From Streptomyces sp. NBC_01571 (GTDB lineage: Bacteria > Actinomycetota > Actinomycetes > Streptomycetales > Streptomycetaceae), in contig NZ_JAPEPZ010000001.1 in the NCBI RefSeq assembly GCF_026339875.1, forward strand, positions 4,278,001-4,342,000: 64,000 bases of DNA. Reading direction: 5' to 3'. A program made the position numbers and the translations under genes. The notes below the pieces were generated by a model. The model did no database searches. It was not told the origin of the DNA and was given only the letters and a program-made list of their open reading frames with translations. This document shows positions 43,159 to 52,231 of this stretch, in pieces; the stretch's first letter is position 1, and each line of letters opens with the position of its first letter.

Positions 43159-43299
43159 GGTCGTCCCTCCACCTTCCTGATCAACCGGGCCGACGCCTCG
43201 GCGCCCAGTGGCCGGCGCTCGAAGCCCCTCGGGGGTGACGTCCGCATCGAGCCGCGTCGGGAACATCCGGTTCCCAGCCGGACCGCGCGCACCCGACGG

Positions 43300-43575
43300 T
43301 CACGCCGACATGGCCTGCTCGCCGCCTTCCGCGTCCTCCGCGCAGGCGGCGGCCAGGTCGTCGAGTGACAGGTGCAGGGCGTGGGCCAGGGCCGCCACGG
43401 TGAAGAAGGCCGGGGTCGGGGCCCGGCCCGTCTCGATCTTGCGAAGGGTTTCAGCGGACACCCCGGCCGCTGCCGCCACGTCGACCATGCTGCGCTCGCC
43501 GCGGGCCTCGCGGAGCAGCGCCCCGAACCGCTCTCCACGTTGCCGCTCTTGCGGGCTCAAGGGAACTCTCACCAT
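43300..43575 (-). CDS. XRE-family helix-turn-helix regulator
   Basis: This is a 91-residue protein with one HTH domain: RFGALLREARGERSMVDVAAAAGVSAETLRKIETGRAPTPAFFTVAALAHALHLSLDDLAAAC. It starts at the ATG at 43575 and is divergent from a methionine aminopeptidase gene, with 62 bases between the start codons that contain a 22-bp palindrome. I infer it represses itself and the aminopeptidase gene. Confidence 0.88.
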   Translation of the reverse strand: MVRVPLSPQERQRGERFGALLREARGERSMVDVAAAAGVSAETLRKIETGRAPTPAFFTVAALAHALHLSLDDLAAACAEDAEGGEQAMSA

Positions 43576-43582
43576 ACCCGTG

Positions 43583-43604
43583 ATACTAATACCGGTATAA
43601 GTAT
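43583..43604. promoter_or_regulatory. 22-bp near-perfect palindrome between XRE and MAP genes
   Basis: The arms ATACTAATACC and GGTATAAGTAT pair at 10 of 11 positions around the perfect core ATACCGGTAT. It is the most A+T-rich spot in the neighbourhood and sits 8 bases from the XRE start codon and 33 bases from the MAP start codon, ideal for a shared operator. Confidence 0.75.
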
Positions 43605-43637
43605 TGGACAGCATCGCAGGGCAGGGAGTCACGACAC

Positions 43638-44405
43638 ATGGTGGAGATCAAGACCGACACGGCACTGGAGGCGATGCGCGAAGCAGGACGCGTCGTGGCC
43701 CACGCACTCGCGGCCGCCCGCGCGGCGGCGGCCGTGGGAGTTCGCCTGCGCGAGCTCGACGAAGCCGCCCGCACCGTGCTCACCGAGGCCGGAGCACGTT
43801 CTCCGTTCCTGGGCTACCAGCCCTCCTTCGCCCCCGTCCCCTTCCCCGCCGTGATCTGCGCGTCCGTCAACGACGCCGTCGCGCACGGCATCCCCGACGA
43901 CCGCCGCCTGCGCGACGGGGACCTGGTCAGCATCGACTGCGGAGCCGAACTCGACGGCTGGACCGGCGACGCCGCGATCAGCTTCACCGTCGGCACCCCG
44001 CGCCCCGCCGACCTCGAACTCATCGCGGCCACCCAGCAGGCCCTGGACGCCGGCATCGCCGCCGCCACCGTCGGCCATCGCATCGGGGACATCTCCCATG
44101 CCGTCAGCACGGTCGCCCGCAAGGCCGCCTGCGGCATGCCGGCCGACTTCGGCGGCCACGGCATCGGCCGTCAGATGCACGAAGACCCCCACGTCCCCAA
44201 CCACGGACGGCCCGGCCGCGGCTTCCCCCTGCGCCACGGCCTCACCCTCGCCATCGAACCCATGCTCATGGCCGGAGGACGCAACGAGTACCACACCGAC
44301 CGCGACGGATGGACCCTGCGCACGGTCGACGGCAGCCAAGCCGCCCACATCGAACACACCATCGCCATCACCGAGGACGGTCCCCGTATCCTCACCCTCC
44401 CCTGA
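43638..44405 (+). CDS. map: Type I methionine aminopeptidase (accessory copy)
   Basis: This is a 255-residue enzyme with all five metal ligands: Asp100, Asp111 (SIDCGAELDGWTGDAA), His174 (GGHGIG), Glu207 (AIEPML) and Glu239 (HIEHT), plus His83 (VAHGIP). It removes N-terminal Met from nascent proteins. There is no N-terminal SH3-binding or zinc-finger extension. The housekeeping map of actinomycetes normally sits beside secY/adk, so this copy under an XRE regulator is probably accessory. Ribosome site AGGGAG lies 10 bases before the ATG. Confidence 0.92.
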   Translation: MVEIKTDTALEAMREAGRVVAHALAAARAAAAVGVRLRELDEAARTVLTEAGARSPFLGYQPSFAPVPFPAVICASVNDAVAHGIPDDRRLRDGDLVSIDCGAELDGWTGDAAISFTVGTPRPADLELIAATQQALDAGIAAATVGHRIGDISHAVSTVARKAACGMPADFGGHGIGRQMHEDPHVPNHGRPGRGFPLRHGLTLAIEPMLMAGGRNEYHTDRDGWTLRTVDGSQAAHIEHTIAITEDGPRILTLP

Positions 44406-44548
44406 CCTCGAATCCGCCCCCCGCCGGGCAGCCGGACCGGGAGGAGACGGAGCAGGGACGTGGACAGGTGGGTCCTTCACGCGTCGGTCGCCTGGCCGGT
44501 GGGAATTCACCGGACCACAGACTCGTACCGGTGTGGGGGCGCGGGGCT

Positions 44549-44574
44549 GGGCCCGCACTCGGGTGAGTGGGCCC
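44549..44574 (+). terminator. Bulged hairpin downstream of map
   Basis: GGGCC and CACTC pair with GAGTG and GGCCC (10 bp in total, 2-base bulge) around a GGGT loop, about 145 bases beyond the map stop. It has no T-run. Confidence 0.35.
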
Positions 44575-44728
44575 CGGGTCTACAACCGCCGGTCGCCCAG
44601 CCCGGTGATGGCCGTCATCGCGGCCGGACCACCATGGGCCAGGCCCCCCGAAGCCGTCTTCAACGGCACGACCCAGCACGCGGATTCAGCGCGGTCGACC
44701 GCGAACACACGATCGGAGCAAGCCCGCC

Positions 44729-44990
44729 ATGACCCTCGAAGGACCGCGTGACCTGCTCGTGCGGGCCCGGGGCGAGTCGTCTCCCCTGTACGAGCCGGAG
44801 GACGCCGGGACTTACGAGGGTTTCCCCTCTCGTCCGGAGCTGCGCAAGCACGTCAAGCAGGATCTGGCGGCCACCCGGCGACTGGCCGGGCGGCTCGGGC
44901 CGTTGTGGCCGGTGCGCTACTGGGACGAGCGCCACCGGACCGCGAAGTGGGTGTTCCGCCGGAAGTGCCAGCCGGTCGTCGTCCAGCGGA
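44729..44990 (+). pseudogene. Candidate truncated gene of unknown function
   Basis: From the ATG at 44729, with GGAG 14 bases upstream, about 87 codons have the strong third-position G/C bias of real Streptomyces genes: MTLEGPRDLLVRARGE..., then ELRKHVKQDLAATRRL and PVRYWDERHRTAKWVF. After about 44990 the same frame loses the bias and continues open into the tmRNA gene, which indicates a frameshift or truncation. I do not recognise the family. Confidence 0.4.
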
Positions 44991-45312
44991 GATCGGCCTT
45001 CCGAACACCCGGGTGCCGACCCTGGTGTTCCAGGGCAGTGTTTTCTTCACGGGGGTTGGGAACCGAGCCTGCTCACACGGCGGAAGAGCGCGGTGTGCCC
45101 TCACAGGACCTTTCCCGCCGGTCCGTCGGGAAGGGGAGAGAGACACCTCCGGTGCATGGATCGCGGAATCCACGTGGTCGGGTACTTCGTCCCGCAGTGC
45201 GGCCAGGACGTTCGTCGCAGGCAGGCGATATTGCGGCACGGCGGTCTTTCCCCCGTGACGGGGGTGTTCCCCGGGTGCCGGAATCCGGGCGCCGGACGCC
45301 GGGCATGACAAA

Positions 45313-45340
45313 GGCCCCGTCGCTCGAAAGCGACGAGGCC
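45313..45340 (-). terminator. Terminator of the tmRNA gene
   Basis: GGCCCCGTCGCT pairs with AGCGACGAGGCC (one mismatch) around a CGAA loop; on the minus strand TTTGTC follows. It begins 44 bases after the mature tmRNA 3' end. Confidence 0.75.
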
Positions 45341-45383
45341 TCGGCCCACATGGGATGTGGAGGTCCGCGGGACCTCCTGATCG

Positions 45384-45769
45384 TGGAGATGGCGGGAATC
45401 GAACCCGCGTCCACCGGTGCAGAATCAGGGCTTCTCCGTGTGCAGTTCGCTGCGATTTTCTCGGCCCCGGTGATCACGCGAACAAGTCGCCGACGGGCCC
45501 AGTCACTGTTTGATTTCCCATCGAACCCCGTGACCGGGCTCGATGGTTTAGTTCCCTAGATTATGCCAGGGTCCGGGTCGGGAACACCCCCGGGCTGACA
45601 CCCATTAAGGGTCCTTCACTCACTGCTTATTAGGCAGCGAGGGCGAAGGACTGGGAATCGCTCTTGGAATTGGCGATTATTGGTTGCGACATATGGTTAA
45701 CGAGATCATTGTCGCTTCCTCGACACGCTTCCCCTGCTTCGACAGCCGCTGTCGAAACCGATCATCCCC
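45384..45769 (-). ncRNA. ssrA: Transfer-messenger RNA (tmRNA)
   Basis: The molecule is about 386 nt. The 5' end GGGGATG (from 45769) pairs with the 3' CATCTCC plus discriminator A (45384) to form the acceptor stem, and a T-arm GCGGG-TTCGATT-CCCGC precedes it; CCA is not encoded. The tag frame runs from 45674 to 45633 and encodes ANSKSDSQSFALAA, followed by TAATAA. With SmpB it rescues ribosomes stalled on broken mRNA and marks the products for proteolysis. The smpB gene lies upstream on the same strand. The 3' end is a well-known integration site for mobile elements. Confidence 0.96.
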
Positions 45770-45899
45770 ATGTTGTTTTTTCAAGCCCCTCCGAAGAGGG
45801 TGGCGCACCCGCTGTGGGGTGCAGATCCCATCGTACGTGAACAACGCACGTCGGTGCCACCGTATTCCCGTGGCCACCGCCTCGCGGTACCGCCCGCGG

Positions 45900-46442
45900 C
45901 TACTCGCCCCGCTGCTTCCGCTTCGCCGCCGCGATCGCGCGGTCCGACTCCCGGCGGTCCTGCTTCTCGCGCAGGGTCTGCCGCTTGTCGTACTCCTTCT
46001 TACCGCGGGCGAGCGCGATCTCGGCCTTGGCCCGGCCGTCCTTGAAGTACAGGGCGAGGGGCACGATCGTGTGACCCGTCTCCTCCGACTTCGACGCCAG
46101 CTTGTCGATCTCCTCGCGGTGCAGGAGCAGCTTGCGCTTGCGGCGCACCGTGTGGTTGGTCCACGTGCCCTGGCTGTACTCGGGAATGTGGGCGTTGTGC
46201 AGCCACGCCTCGTTCCCGTCGATCTGGACGAAGCCGTCGGTCAGCGAGGCGCGTCCCTGGCGCAGCGACTTCACCTCGGTGCCGGTGAGCACGAGGCCGG
46301 CCTCATAGGTGTCGATGATCGCGTAGTCGTGGCGTGCCTTCTTGTTCTGCGCGACGATCTTGCGCTTGCCGTCCTTGGCCTTCGCGGCCCCTCCGCCCTG
46401 CTTGGGCTGGGACTCCTTCGGTACGTACATTCCCTTGCTCAT
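45900..46442 (-). CDS. smpB: SsrA-binding protein
   Basis: This is a roughly 180-residue protein. The oligonucleotide-binding barrel is typical: [67 protein letters not shown], with the C-terminal basic tail [33 protein letters not shown]. The N-terminus is longer than in E. coli SmpB by a Gln/Gly/Lys-rich lead ([13 protein letters not shown]). ATGs at 46454, 46442 and 46430 are possible starts; I used 46442. It binds tmRNA encoded immediately downstream. Confidence 0.95.
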   Translation of the reverse strand: MSKGMYVPKESQPKQGGGAAKAKDGKRKIVAQNKKARHDYAIIDTYEAGLVLTGTEVKSLRQGRASLTDGFVQIDGNEAWLHNAHIPEYSQGTWTNHTVRRKRKLLLHREEIDKLASKSEETGHTIVPLALYFKDGRAKAEIALARGKKEYDKRQTLREKQDRRESDRAIAAAKRKQRGE

Positions 46443-46551
46443 AGTGCTGACCATTTTCGCACTACAGGGGGCTCCGGGGGAAAGCCGATTACGGGAGCCC
46501 GAGATGACCGCGAGGGGGCGGTGCCCACGACGGGCGGGGCCGGGCCGATGA

Positions 46552-47718
46552 CTACGAAGGGTCGCCGAGGCCGCTGAGCACGGTCTCGGCGCGCTCCACG
46601 GCACCCGCGTCGGCCTCGAGGTCGGGGGTGATGCCCCGCCCGTCGACTCCATGGCCGGAGGGGGTGCGGTAGTGCCCGACGGTCAGCTCGGCGACGGAAC
46701 CGCCGGGGAGGGCGCTCGGCATCTGGACCGAGCCCTTGCCGAAGGTCCTGGTGCCCACCACGACCGCGCGGCCACGGTCCTGAAGGGCGCCGGTGAGCAG
46801 TTCGGCGGCGCTCATCGTGCCACCGTCGACGAGTGCGACCAGGGGTCTGGTGGTGTCGCCGCCGGGCGCGGCGTGCAGGGCGCGCTGTTCGCCGTTGACG
46901 TCGTACGTGGCGACGAGGCCGCCGTCGAGGAAGGCGGACGCCGTCGTGACGGCCTCGGTGACCAGTCCGCCGGAGTTGCCGCGCAGGTCGAGGACGATCC
47001 CGGCGCGCCGGGGGGCCTGCTCGACGGCGGTCCGTACGGCGTCGCCCGCGCCCTTGGTGAAGGCCGCGACCTTGATCACGGTGGCGCCGCCGGGGAGCTT
47101 GTGCACGGTCACGGAGTCCGTGGACAGCCTGGCCCGGCGCAGGGTCTCGCTCCACGCGCGCGCGCCACGCTCCAGACGGAGGCGGACCTTCGTACCGGCC
47201 GCCGCGTCGTCCGCGTCCCCGCGCAGTAACGAGACCACCTCGGTGACGGGCCTGCCGTCGACGTCCTCGCCGTCGACGCTGCGCAGCCGGTCGCCCACGC
47301 GGATACCGGCGGCCGCCGCGGGCGACGCGGTCTGCACCCGGGTCACCTCGATCCGGCCGTCACGCTCGCGCCGGGCCCACAGCCCGACGCCGGTGTACTG
47401 GCCGTCGAGGGCTTCCTCGAACTCCTCGTAGTCGCCCTGGGAGTAGACCGCGCCCCAGCGGTCGCCGCTGCGGCTGACCGCGCGCTCGGCCGCCTCCATG
47501 GGGGACTTGCCGTCGGCCATCGCCTCGGCCGCCGCCGCCGCGATGTCCTTGTGGTGGGCGGCCGGCGTCGAACGCGGCGACGGGAGCGGGGATTTCCGGT
47601 CGGGGTCGCCGAACGAACCGGTCGCCGCGCCGGCGACGAGAACGCTCGCAAAAACCAATGTCAGGGCAGCCCCGCGGCCGACGCGGCGGGGCTGGCAGAA
47701 CAGGTCACGACCTGACAT
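46552..47718 (-). CDS. C-terminal processing (S41) peptidase with PDZ domain
   Basis: This is a 388-residue protein. An N-terminal hydrophobic segment (about 15-34, [19 protein letters not shown]) exports or anchors it. A PDZ domain lies at about 120-200 ([32 protein letters not shown]) and the S41 domain follows, with the catalytic Ser in [16 protein letters not shown] and Lys in TFGKGSVQM. CtpA-type proteases trim exported proteins, often cell-wall hydrolases or their regulators. It lies between ftsX and smpB on the same strand. Confidence 0.9.
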   Translation of the reverse strand: MSGRDLFCQPRRVGRGAALTLVFASVLVAGAATGSFGDPDRKSPLPSPRSTPAAHHKDIAAAAAEAMADGKSPMEAAERAVSRSGDRWGAVYSQGDYEEFEEALDGQYTGVGLWARRERDGRIEVTRVQTASPAAAAGIRVGDRLRSVDGEDVDGRPVTEVVSLLRGDADDAAAGTKVRLRLERGARAWSETLRRARLSTDSVTVHKLPGGATVIKVAAFTKGAGDAVRTAVEQAPRRAGIVLDLRGNSGGLVTEAVTTASAFLDGGLVATYDVNGEQRALHAAPGGDTTRPLVALVDGGTMSAAELLTGALQDRGRAVVVGTRTFGKGSVQMPSALPGGSVAELTVGHYRTPSGHGVDGRGITPDLEADAGAVERAETVLSGLGDPS

Positions 47719-47742
47719 GGCGGTGAGTCTAGGACAACGCGA

Positions 47743-47774
47743 GGGGCCGTACCGCCGGTTGGCAGTACGGCCCC
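47743..47774 (-). terminator. Hairpin after ftsX
   Basis: GGGGCCGTAC (47743-47752) pairs perfectly with GTACGGCCCC (47765-47774) around a 12-base loop. It separates ftsX from the protease gene. Confidence 0.65.
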
Positions 47775-47785
47775 CTTGGCATGCG

Positions 47786-48703
47786 TCACACCTTCAGGTA
47801 CTTGCGCAACGCGAAGAACGCGGCAAGTGCGGGCATCAGCAGACTCGTCGCGAGGATGAGCGGCAGCTTGGTGAGCACGGCGTCCCAGCCGATGAAGTTG
47901 ATCAGGTTCAGCTTCTCGGACAGGGCCAGACCGTGATCGATGATGAAGTACCGCGCGATCACCAGGAATCCGCAGGCGACCCCACCGCCGATGAGCCCGG
48001 CGACCGCGGCCTCCATGATGAACGGCGCCTGGATGTAGAACCCGGAGGCGCCGACCAGGCGCATGATCCCGGTCTCCCTTCGCCGGCTGAACGCCGAGAC
48101 GCGCACCGTGTTGACGATCAGCATCAGGGCGACGACGAGCATCATCGCCATCACCGCGCGCGCGGCCCAGTTCATGCCGTTGAGCAGCCCGAAGAGGTTG
48201 TCCAGGATGCCCTTCTGGTCCTGCACGGACTGCACGCCGTCGCGCCCGTCGAAGGCGGTCGCGATGACCTGGTACTTCTCCGGGTCCTTCAGCTTGATGC
48301 GGTACGACTCCTGCATCTGGTCCGGCGTCAGGGAGCTGGCCAGCGGGGAGTCGCCGAACTGCTCCTTGTAGTGCTTGTAGGCCTCGTCCGCGGACTCGTA
48401 CGTCACTTTCTGGACGACGGTCATCTTGCCGAGGTCGCTCTCGATCTGCTTCTTCTGCTCGGCGGTCACGGCCCCCTTGGCACAGTGGGGGTCGGACTCC
48501 GCGTCGCTCTTGTTGCAGAGGAACACGGAGACGTTGACCTTGTCGTACCAGTAGCCCTTCATGGTGCTCACCTGGTCGCTCATCAGGAGCGAACCGCCGA
48601 ACAGGGCGAGGGAGAGGGCGACCGAGACGACGACCGCGAAGGTCATCGTCAGATTGCGACGGAGACCGACACCGATCTCCGACAGAACGAACTGGGCGCG
48701 CAT
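47786..48703 (-). CDS. ftsX: Cell division protein FtsX
   Basis: This is a 305-residue protein with four membrane segments: one at about 20-42 and three near the C-terminus, with a large extracytoplasmic loop between the first and second (VNVSVFLCNKSDAESDPHCAK..., a Cys pair that could form a disulfide). This is the FtsX topology. With FtsE it forms an ABC-like complex that transmits ATP-driven changes to cell-wall hydrolases during division. It is 31 bases downstream of ftsE. Confidence 0.94.
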   Translation of the reverse strand: MRAQFVLSEIGVGLRRNLTMTFAVVVSVALSLALFGGSLLMSDQVSTMKGYWYDKVNVSVFLCNKSDAESDPHCAKGAVTAEQKKQIESDLGKMTVVQKVTYESADEAYKHYKEQFGDSPLASSLTPDQMQESYRIKLKDPEKYQVIATAFDGRDGVQSVQDQKGILDNLFGLLNGMNWAARAVMAMMLVVALMLIVNTVRVSAFSRRRETGIMRLVGASGFYIQAPFIMEAAVAGLIGGGVACGFLVIARYFIIDHGLALSEKLNLINFIGWDAVLTKLPLILATSLLMPALAAFFALRKYLKV

Positions 48704-48734
48704 GGCGTCTGCTAAGCCTTTCCGTGGACCGTCG

Positions 48735-49424
48735 TCAGTGCTGGTAGCCGTAGACGCCGCGCGCCTGGTCGCGGACGAGACGACCCTTCTCCAGCTCGAT
48801 GACGCGCTTGCGCATCTGGTCCACGATGTTCTGGTCGTGCGTCGCCATCACCACAGTCGTGCCCGTCCGGTTGATGCGGTCGAGCAGCTTCATGATGCCG
48901 ACGGAGGTCTGCGGGTCGAGGTTGCCGGTCGGCTCGTCCGCGATGAGGAGCTTGGGCCGGTTCACGAAGGCTCTCGCGATGGCCACACGCTGCTGCTCAC
49001 CACCGGACAGTTCACCGGGCCTGCGGTCCTCCTTGCCGCCGAGCCCGACGAGGTCGAGCACCTGGGGCACGGACTTGCGGATCTCGCCGCGGGACTTGCC
49101 GATGACCTCCTGGGCGAAGGCCACGTTCTCGGCGACCGTCTTGTTCGGCAGCAGCCGGAAGTCCTGGAAGACGGTCCCCAGCTGGCGCCGCATCTGCGGC
49201 ACCTTCCAGTTGGAGATGCGCGCGAGGTCCTTGCCCAGGACGTGCACCTGACCGTGGCTGCACCGCTCCTCGCGGAGGATCAGCCGCAGGAAGGTGGACT
49301 TCCCGGAGCCGGAGGAGCCCACGAGGAACACGAACTCACCACGCTCGACCTCCAGGGAGACGTCCCTGAGAGCGGGGTGGGTCTGCTTGGGGTAGACCTT
49401 GGAGACATTGTCGAATCGGATCAC
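48735..49424 (-). CDS. ftsE: Cell division ATP-binding protein FtsE
   Basis: This is a 229-residue ABC ATPase: Walker [11 protein letters not shown]-loop [19 protein letters not shown], signature [16 protein letters not shown] and Walker [13 protein letters not shown], with the H-switch ATHD. The GTG at 49424 gives the standard N-terminus [14 protein letters not shown]. It pairs with FtsX encoded next. The order ftsE-ftsX near smpB and prfB is the usual actinobacterial order. Confidence 0.95.
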   Translation of the reverse strand: MIRFDNVSKVYPKQTHPALRDVSLEVERGEFVFLVGSSGSGKSTFLRLILREERCSHGQVHVLGKDLARISNWKVPQMRRQLGTVFQDFRLLPNKTVAENVAFAQEVIGKSRGEIRKSVPQVLDLVGLGGKEDRRPGELSGGEQQRVAIARAFVNRPKLLIADEPTGNLDPQTSVGIMKLLDRINRTGTTVVMATHDQNIVDQMRKRVIELEKGRLVRDQARGVYGYQH

Positions 49425-49675
49425 GGATGCACCACGGGTCGCCGGGGGTAGGTGTGCGTGACCATACGCGAACCGGGTGTGGGTCCGCAGTCGGCGTCCG
49501 GGGTTGCGCGACGCTTGCACGTTTTGTCACGGATCTGACGGGCTGGAAAGCGTCCGGGCGGGGCAGGATAAGGCGAGCCGCGCCGAATTCCGCGGAACCT
49601 GGCACAGTGGAGGGGGAACGGTTGCGTTCCCCGCGGCGTTATGTACGCGGAGGACGGCGCAAGGAGGGCAAGCGC

Positions 49676-49867
49676 ATGACGTACGACCGATTGGTGTGCG
49701 CGAACTGCGCGGCGCCCGTCAGTGAGGGCCGCTGCCCTGTCTGCCGCGCGAACCGGGAGCGGCTGCAGCAGGAGAGCCCCTTCGCCGGACTGAACCCGAT
49801 GGCACTGATAGCGCTGCTGGCCGTGCTCATCGCGGCGGTGGCGCTGCTGGCCCACCAGACGGTGTAG
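49676..49867 (+). CDS. Small zinc-ribbon membrane protein
   Basis: The protein has 63 residues. The N-terminus has CANCAAPVSEGRCPVC, a C-x2-C / C-x2-C zinc ribbon, and residues 41-60 (PMALIALLAVLIAAVALLAH) form a membrane segment. The start at 49676 follows AAGGAGG. It is divergent from ftsE across 250 bases and ends before a strong terminator. The family is conserved in Streptomyces at this site in my memory but has no known function; the proximity to ftsEX suggests a role at the envelope. Confidence 0.85.
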   Translation: MTYDRLVCANCAAPVSEGRCPVCRANRERLQQESPFAGLNPMALIALLAVLIAAVALLAHQTV

Positions 49868-49919
49868 GACCCGCGAGAGGGCACCCAGGGCGTACGAACA
49901 GCTACCCAGGGCATACGGG

Positions 49920-49949
49920 AAGGGCCCGGAGCACTCGCTCCGGGCCCTT
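49920..49949. terminator. Strong terminator after the zinc-ribbon gene
   Basis: A perfect 13-bp stem (arm AAGGGCCCGGAGC), loop ACTC, and T's after the 3' arm. It can stop the zinc-ribbon gene and, on the other strand, the LAETG protein gene. Confidence 0.85.
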
Positions 49950-49995
49950 TTCGCGTCTCACGCGCGGAGGGTGTCGCGCATCACACCGGTCTGCG

Positions 49996-50577
49996 TCAGG
50001 CAGCGGCGCCGCGGCCACCCATGAGGCGCGGCAGCAGGCGGAAGCCGATACCGCCGGCGATCATCGTGGCGGCGCCGACCAGCAGGAACGTGGTCTCGGC
50101 GGCACCCGTCTCGGCCAGCTCGCCGCTCTTGCCCTGGGCGGAGGTGTCCGAGCCGGTGTCGGTCAGGCCGGAGGAGCCCTTGCCCTGCTCGACGGGCTTG
50201 GAGCCGCCGTCGGGGTTGCTGTCGTTGCCGCCCGTGCCGGCCCCGTCGGTGGGGTTGTCGGTCGGCTCGTCGGTCGGGTCGGTGGGCTCGGTCGGCTCCT
50301 CGGTGGGGTCCGTGGGCCCGTCGGTCGGCTCGGTCGTGGCCGGCGCGGACTCGGAGGGAGGCGGGGTGGTGGGCGGCTCGCTGGTCGGCGTCGAGGCGCT
50401 GGGCGCCGGGCTGGTGGGAATGCCCGTGCCGCTCGTCGTCGGGGTCGGGCCGTCGATCGTGACACCGACATTGATGTCGAGAGCCGAAGCGGCACCTGCG
50501 GCGGTCAGCGAGGCACCGGCGGCGATCACCGCGCAGGCGGCTATCCGCGCTGTGCGTATCCGCGTCTTCTTGGTCAT
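49996..50577 (-). CDS. Cell-wall-anchored protein with LAETG sorting signal
   Basis: This is a 193-residue protein. Residues 1-32 are a Sec signal peptide (TRIRTARIAACAVIAAGASL). The middle is a Thr/Pro/Asp/Glu repeat region (TEPTDGPTDPTEEPTEPTDP) of stalk type. The C-terminus has LAETG at 154-158, a hydrophobic segment (TTFLLVGAATMIAGGIGF) and basic residues (RLLPRLMGGRG), a full cell-wall sorting signal. LAxTG is the recognition motif of class E sortases, which in Streptomyces anchor long chaplins and other proteins. No folded domain is visible, so the protein may be a wall-associated spacer. Confidence 0.88.
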   Translation of the reverse strand: MTKKTRIRTARIAACAVIAAGASLTAAGAASALDINVGVTIDGPTPTTSGTGIPTSPAPSASTPTSEPPTTPPPSESAPATTEPTDGPTDPTEEPTEPTDPTDEPTDNPTDGAGTGGNDSNPDGGSKPVEQGKGSSGLTDTGSDTSAQGKSGELAETGAAETTFLLVGAATMIAGGIGFRLLPRLMGGRGAAA

Positions 50578-50881
50578 CTGCTTGCTACCCCCAGTAGCTG
50601 ATCGTCAACGGAGCAGCGCCCGGGGCCACGGCGTCACAGGGTGGCTTTGCTCGACCCCCCGGTTCACATGCGCCCCAGAGATACGCATGCCACGCGTCAC
50701 CCTTCCCAGTTTTCAAAGCAACGTCAAGGTCGTTGCGGCCGCGATGTCCAGATCGGCGCCATTTGACCGCCATGAAGACATGTGACTGTGACGTAAAACC
50801 CAGACAACCGCCACACAAAAGGCAACTGCCGCTCAAAGAGCGGCAGTTGCCATGTCGACAAGGAGCCCCTGGGACCCGGCG
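50578..50881. other. Gap between prfB and the LAETG gene
   Basis: It holds the leader and promoter of the LAETG-protein gene and, at its end, the prfB terminator. Positions 50770-50820 are relatively A-rich. I see no gene. Confidence 0.5.
50821..50851 (-). terminator. Terminator of prfB
   Basis: GGCAACTGCCGCTC and GAGCGGCAGTTGCC pair perfectly over 14 bp around an AAA loop; on the minus strand TTTT follows. It lies 31 bases after the stop at 50882. Confidence 0.88.
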
Positions 50882-51988
50882 TCACTTCTCCTGCTGCTTG
50901 CGCCAGCGAATTCCGGCTTCGAGGAACCCGTCGATCTCGCCGTTGAAAACGGCCTCGGGGTTACCCACTTCGAAGTCCGTCCGCAGGTCCTTGACCATCT
51001 GGTAGGGGTGCAGCACGTACGAACGCATCTGGTTGCCCCAGGAGTTGCCGCCGTCGCCCTTGAGGGCGTCCATCTTGGCCTGCTCCTCCTGGCGGCGCCG
51101 CTCCAGGAGCTTGGCCTGCAGGACGTTCATCGCGCTCGCCTTGTTCTGGATCTGCGACCGCTCGTTCTGACACGACACGACGATGCCGGTCGGCAGGTGG
51201 GTCAGACGCACCGCGGAGTCGGTGGTATTGACGCCCTGGCCGCCCGGACCCGAGGAACGGTAGACGTCCACCCGGAGCTCGGACTCGTCGATCTCGATGT
51301 GATCGGTCTGCTCGACGACGGGCAGGATCTCGACACCGGCGAACGACGTCTGCCGGCGACCCTGGTTGTCGAAGGGCGAGATCCGCACGAGCCGGTGGGT
51401 GCCCTGCTCCACGGAGAGCGTTCCGTAGGCGTACGGCACGTGGACGGCGAAGGTGGTGGACTTGATGCCCGCCTCTTCCGCGTACGAGGTCTCGTAGAGC
51501 TCGGTCTTGTACCCGTGCCGCTCGGCCCAGCGCAGGTACATGCGCTGCAGCTTCTCGGTGAAGTCGGAGGCGTCGACGCCTCCGGCCTCGGCGCGGATGG
51601 TGACGACGGCCTCCCGGGAGTCGTACTCCCCCGACAGCAGCGTCCGCACCTCCATCTCGTCCAGCGCCTTCTTGACGGCGGTGAGCTCGGACTCGGCCTC
51701 GGCGCGGGTGTCCGGGTCGTCCTCCTCCTCGGCCATCTCGAAGAGCACGCTCAGATCGTCGATACGCCCGCGCAGCGCCTCGGCCTTCCTGACCTCCGCC
51801 TGGAGGTGGCTCAGCTTGCTGGTGATCTTCTGCGCCTCGTCCGGGTCGTCCCACAGGGACGGCGCGGCCGCCTGCTCCTCGAGCACGGCGACGTCTGCCC
51901 TCAGCTTGTCGAGGTCCAGGACGGCCTCGATCGACTCCATGGTCGAGGAGAGGGACTTGAGCTCTTCGGATACATCGACGACTGCCAC
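50882..51988 (-). CDS. prfB: Peptide chain release factor 2
   Basis: This is a 368-residue protein. The stop-codon recognition motif SPF is at 204-206 ([16 protein letters not shown]) and the hydrolysis motif GGQ at 249-251 ([20 protein letters not shown]). It releases completed proteins at UGA and UAA. The gene is one uninterrupted frame with no programmed-frameshift UGA such as E. coli prfB has. The GTG at 51988 has GGAGG only one base away, which is close; the true start could differ slightly. Confidence 0.95.
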   Translation of the reverse strand: MAVVDVSEELKSLSSTMESIEAVLDLDKLRADVAVLEEQAAAPSLWDDPDEAQKITSKLSHLQAEVRKAEALRGRIDDLSVLFEMAEEEDDPDTRAEAESELTAVKKALDEMEVRTLLSGEYDSREAVVTIRAEAGGVDASDFTEKLQRMYLRWAERHGYKTELYETSYAEEAGIKSTTFAVHVPYAYGTLSVEQGTHRLVRISPFDNQGRRQTSFAGVEILPVVEQTDHIEIDESELRVDVYRSSGPGGQGVNTTDSAVRLTHLPTGIVVSCQNERSQIQNKASAMNVLQAKLLERRRQEEQAKMDALKGDGGNSWGNQMRSYVLHPYQMVKDLRTDFEVGNPEAVFNGEIDGFLEAGIRWRKQQEK

Positions 51989-52057
51989 GCCTCCAGCGTA
52001 ACGGCTGCGGCAAGCGGGGCTCTCACCCCCGGGGGCTGCGCCCCTAGGCCTCCCCCG

Positions 52058-52131
52058 CCCCGGGGGCTGCCGCCCCCGGACCCCCGCTTCGGCCTGAACG
52101 GCCTCGTCCTCAAACGCCGGACGGGCTGAAA
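52058..52131 (+). repeat. Interspersed intergenic repeat, copy A (subtype 1)
   Basis: It contains a G/C-rich hairpin, GGCCTGAACGGCC, and the shared core CCTCAAACGCCGGACGGGCT. The 26 bases 52103-52128 recur in inverse orientation at 52295-52320. Copies at 59649 and 59845 belong to the same family. Confidence 0.8.
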
Positions 52132-52231
52132 AGACACACCTCGGCCGCCACCTCCGGCCCGGGCCGAAACCGCCCGGCCCAGACCCGCATCTCCGCCGAC
52201 GCCGGAACGTACGGCGCAGGCCCGCACATCC

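Larger units (their letters stand above)
44406..45312. other. Gene-poor region between map and ssrA
   Basis: Apart from one candidate broken gene (44729-44990), a bulged hairpin (44549-44574) and the ssrA terminator, I find no gene here. It adjoins the 3' end of the tmRNA gene and has the look of an element-insertion site in decay. Confidence 0.5.

Noticed and set aside
44729..45559. A full-length 276-codon gene running into ssrA
   Set aside because: Codon bias stops near 44990 and the rest of the frame covers the tmRNA terminator and 3' end, so only the first part can be coding.
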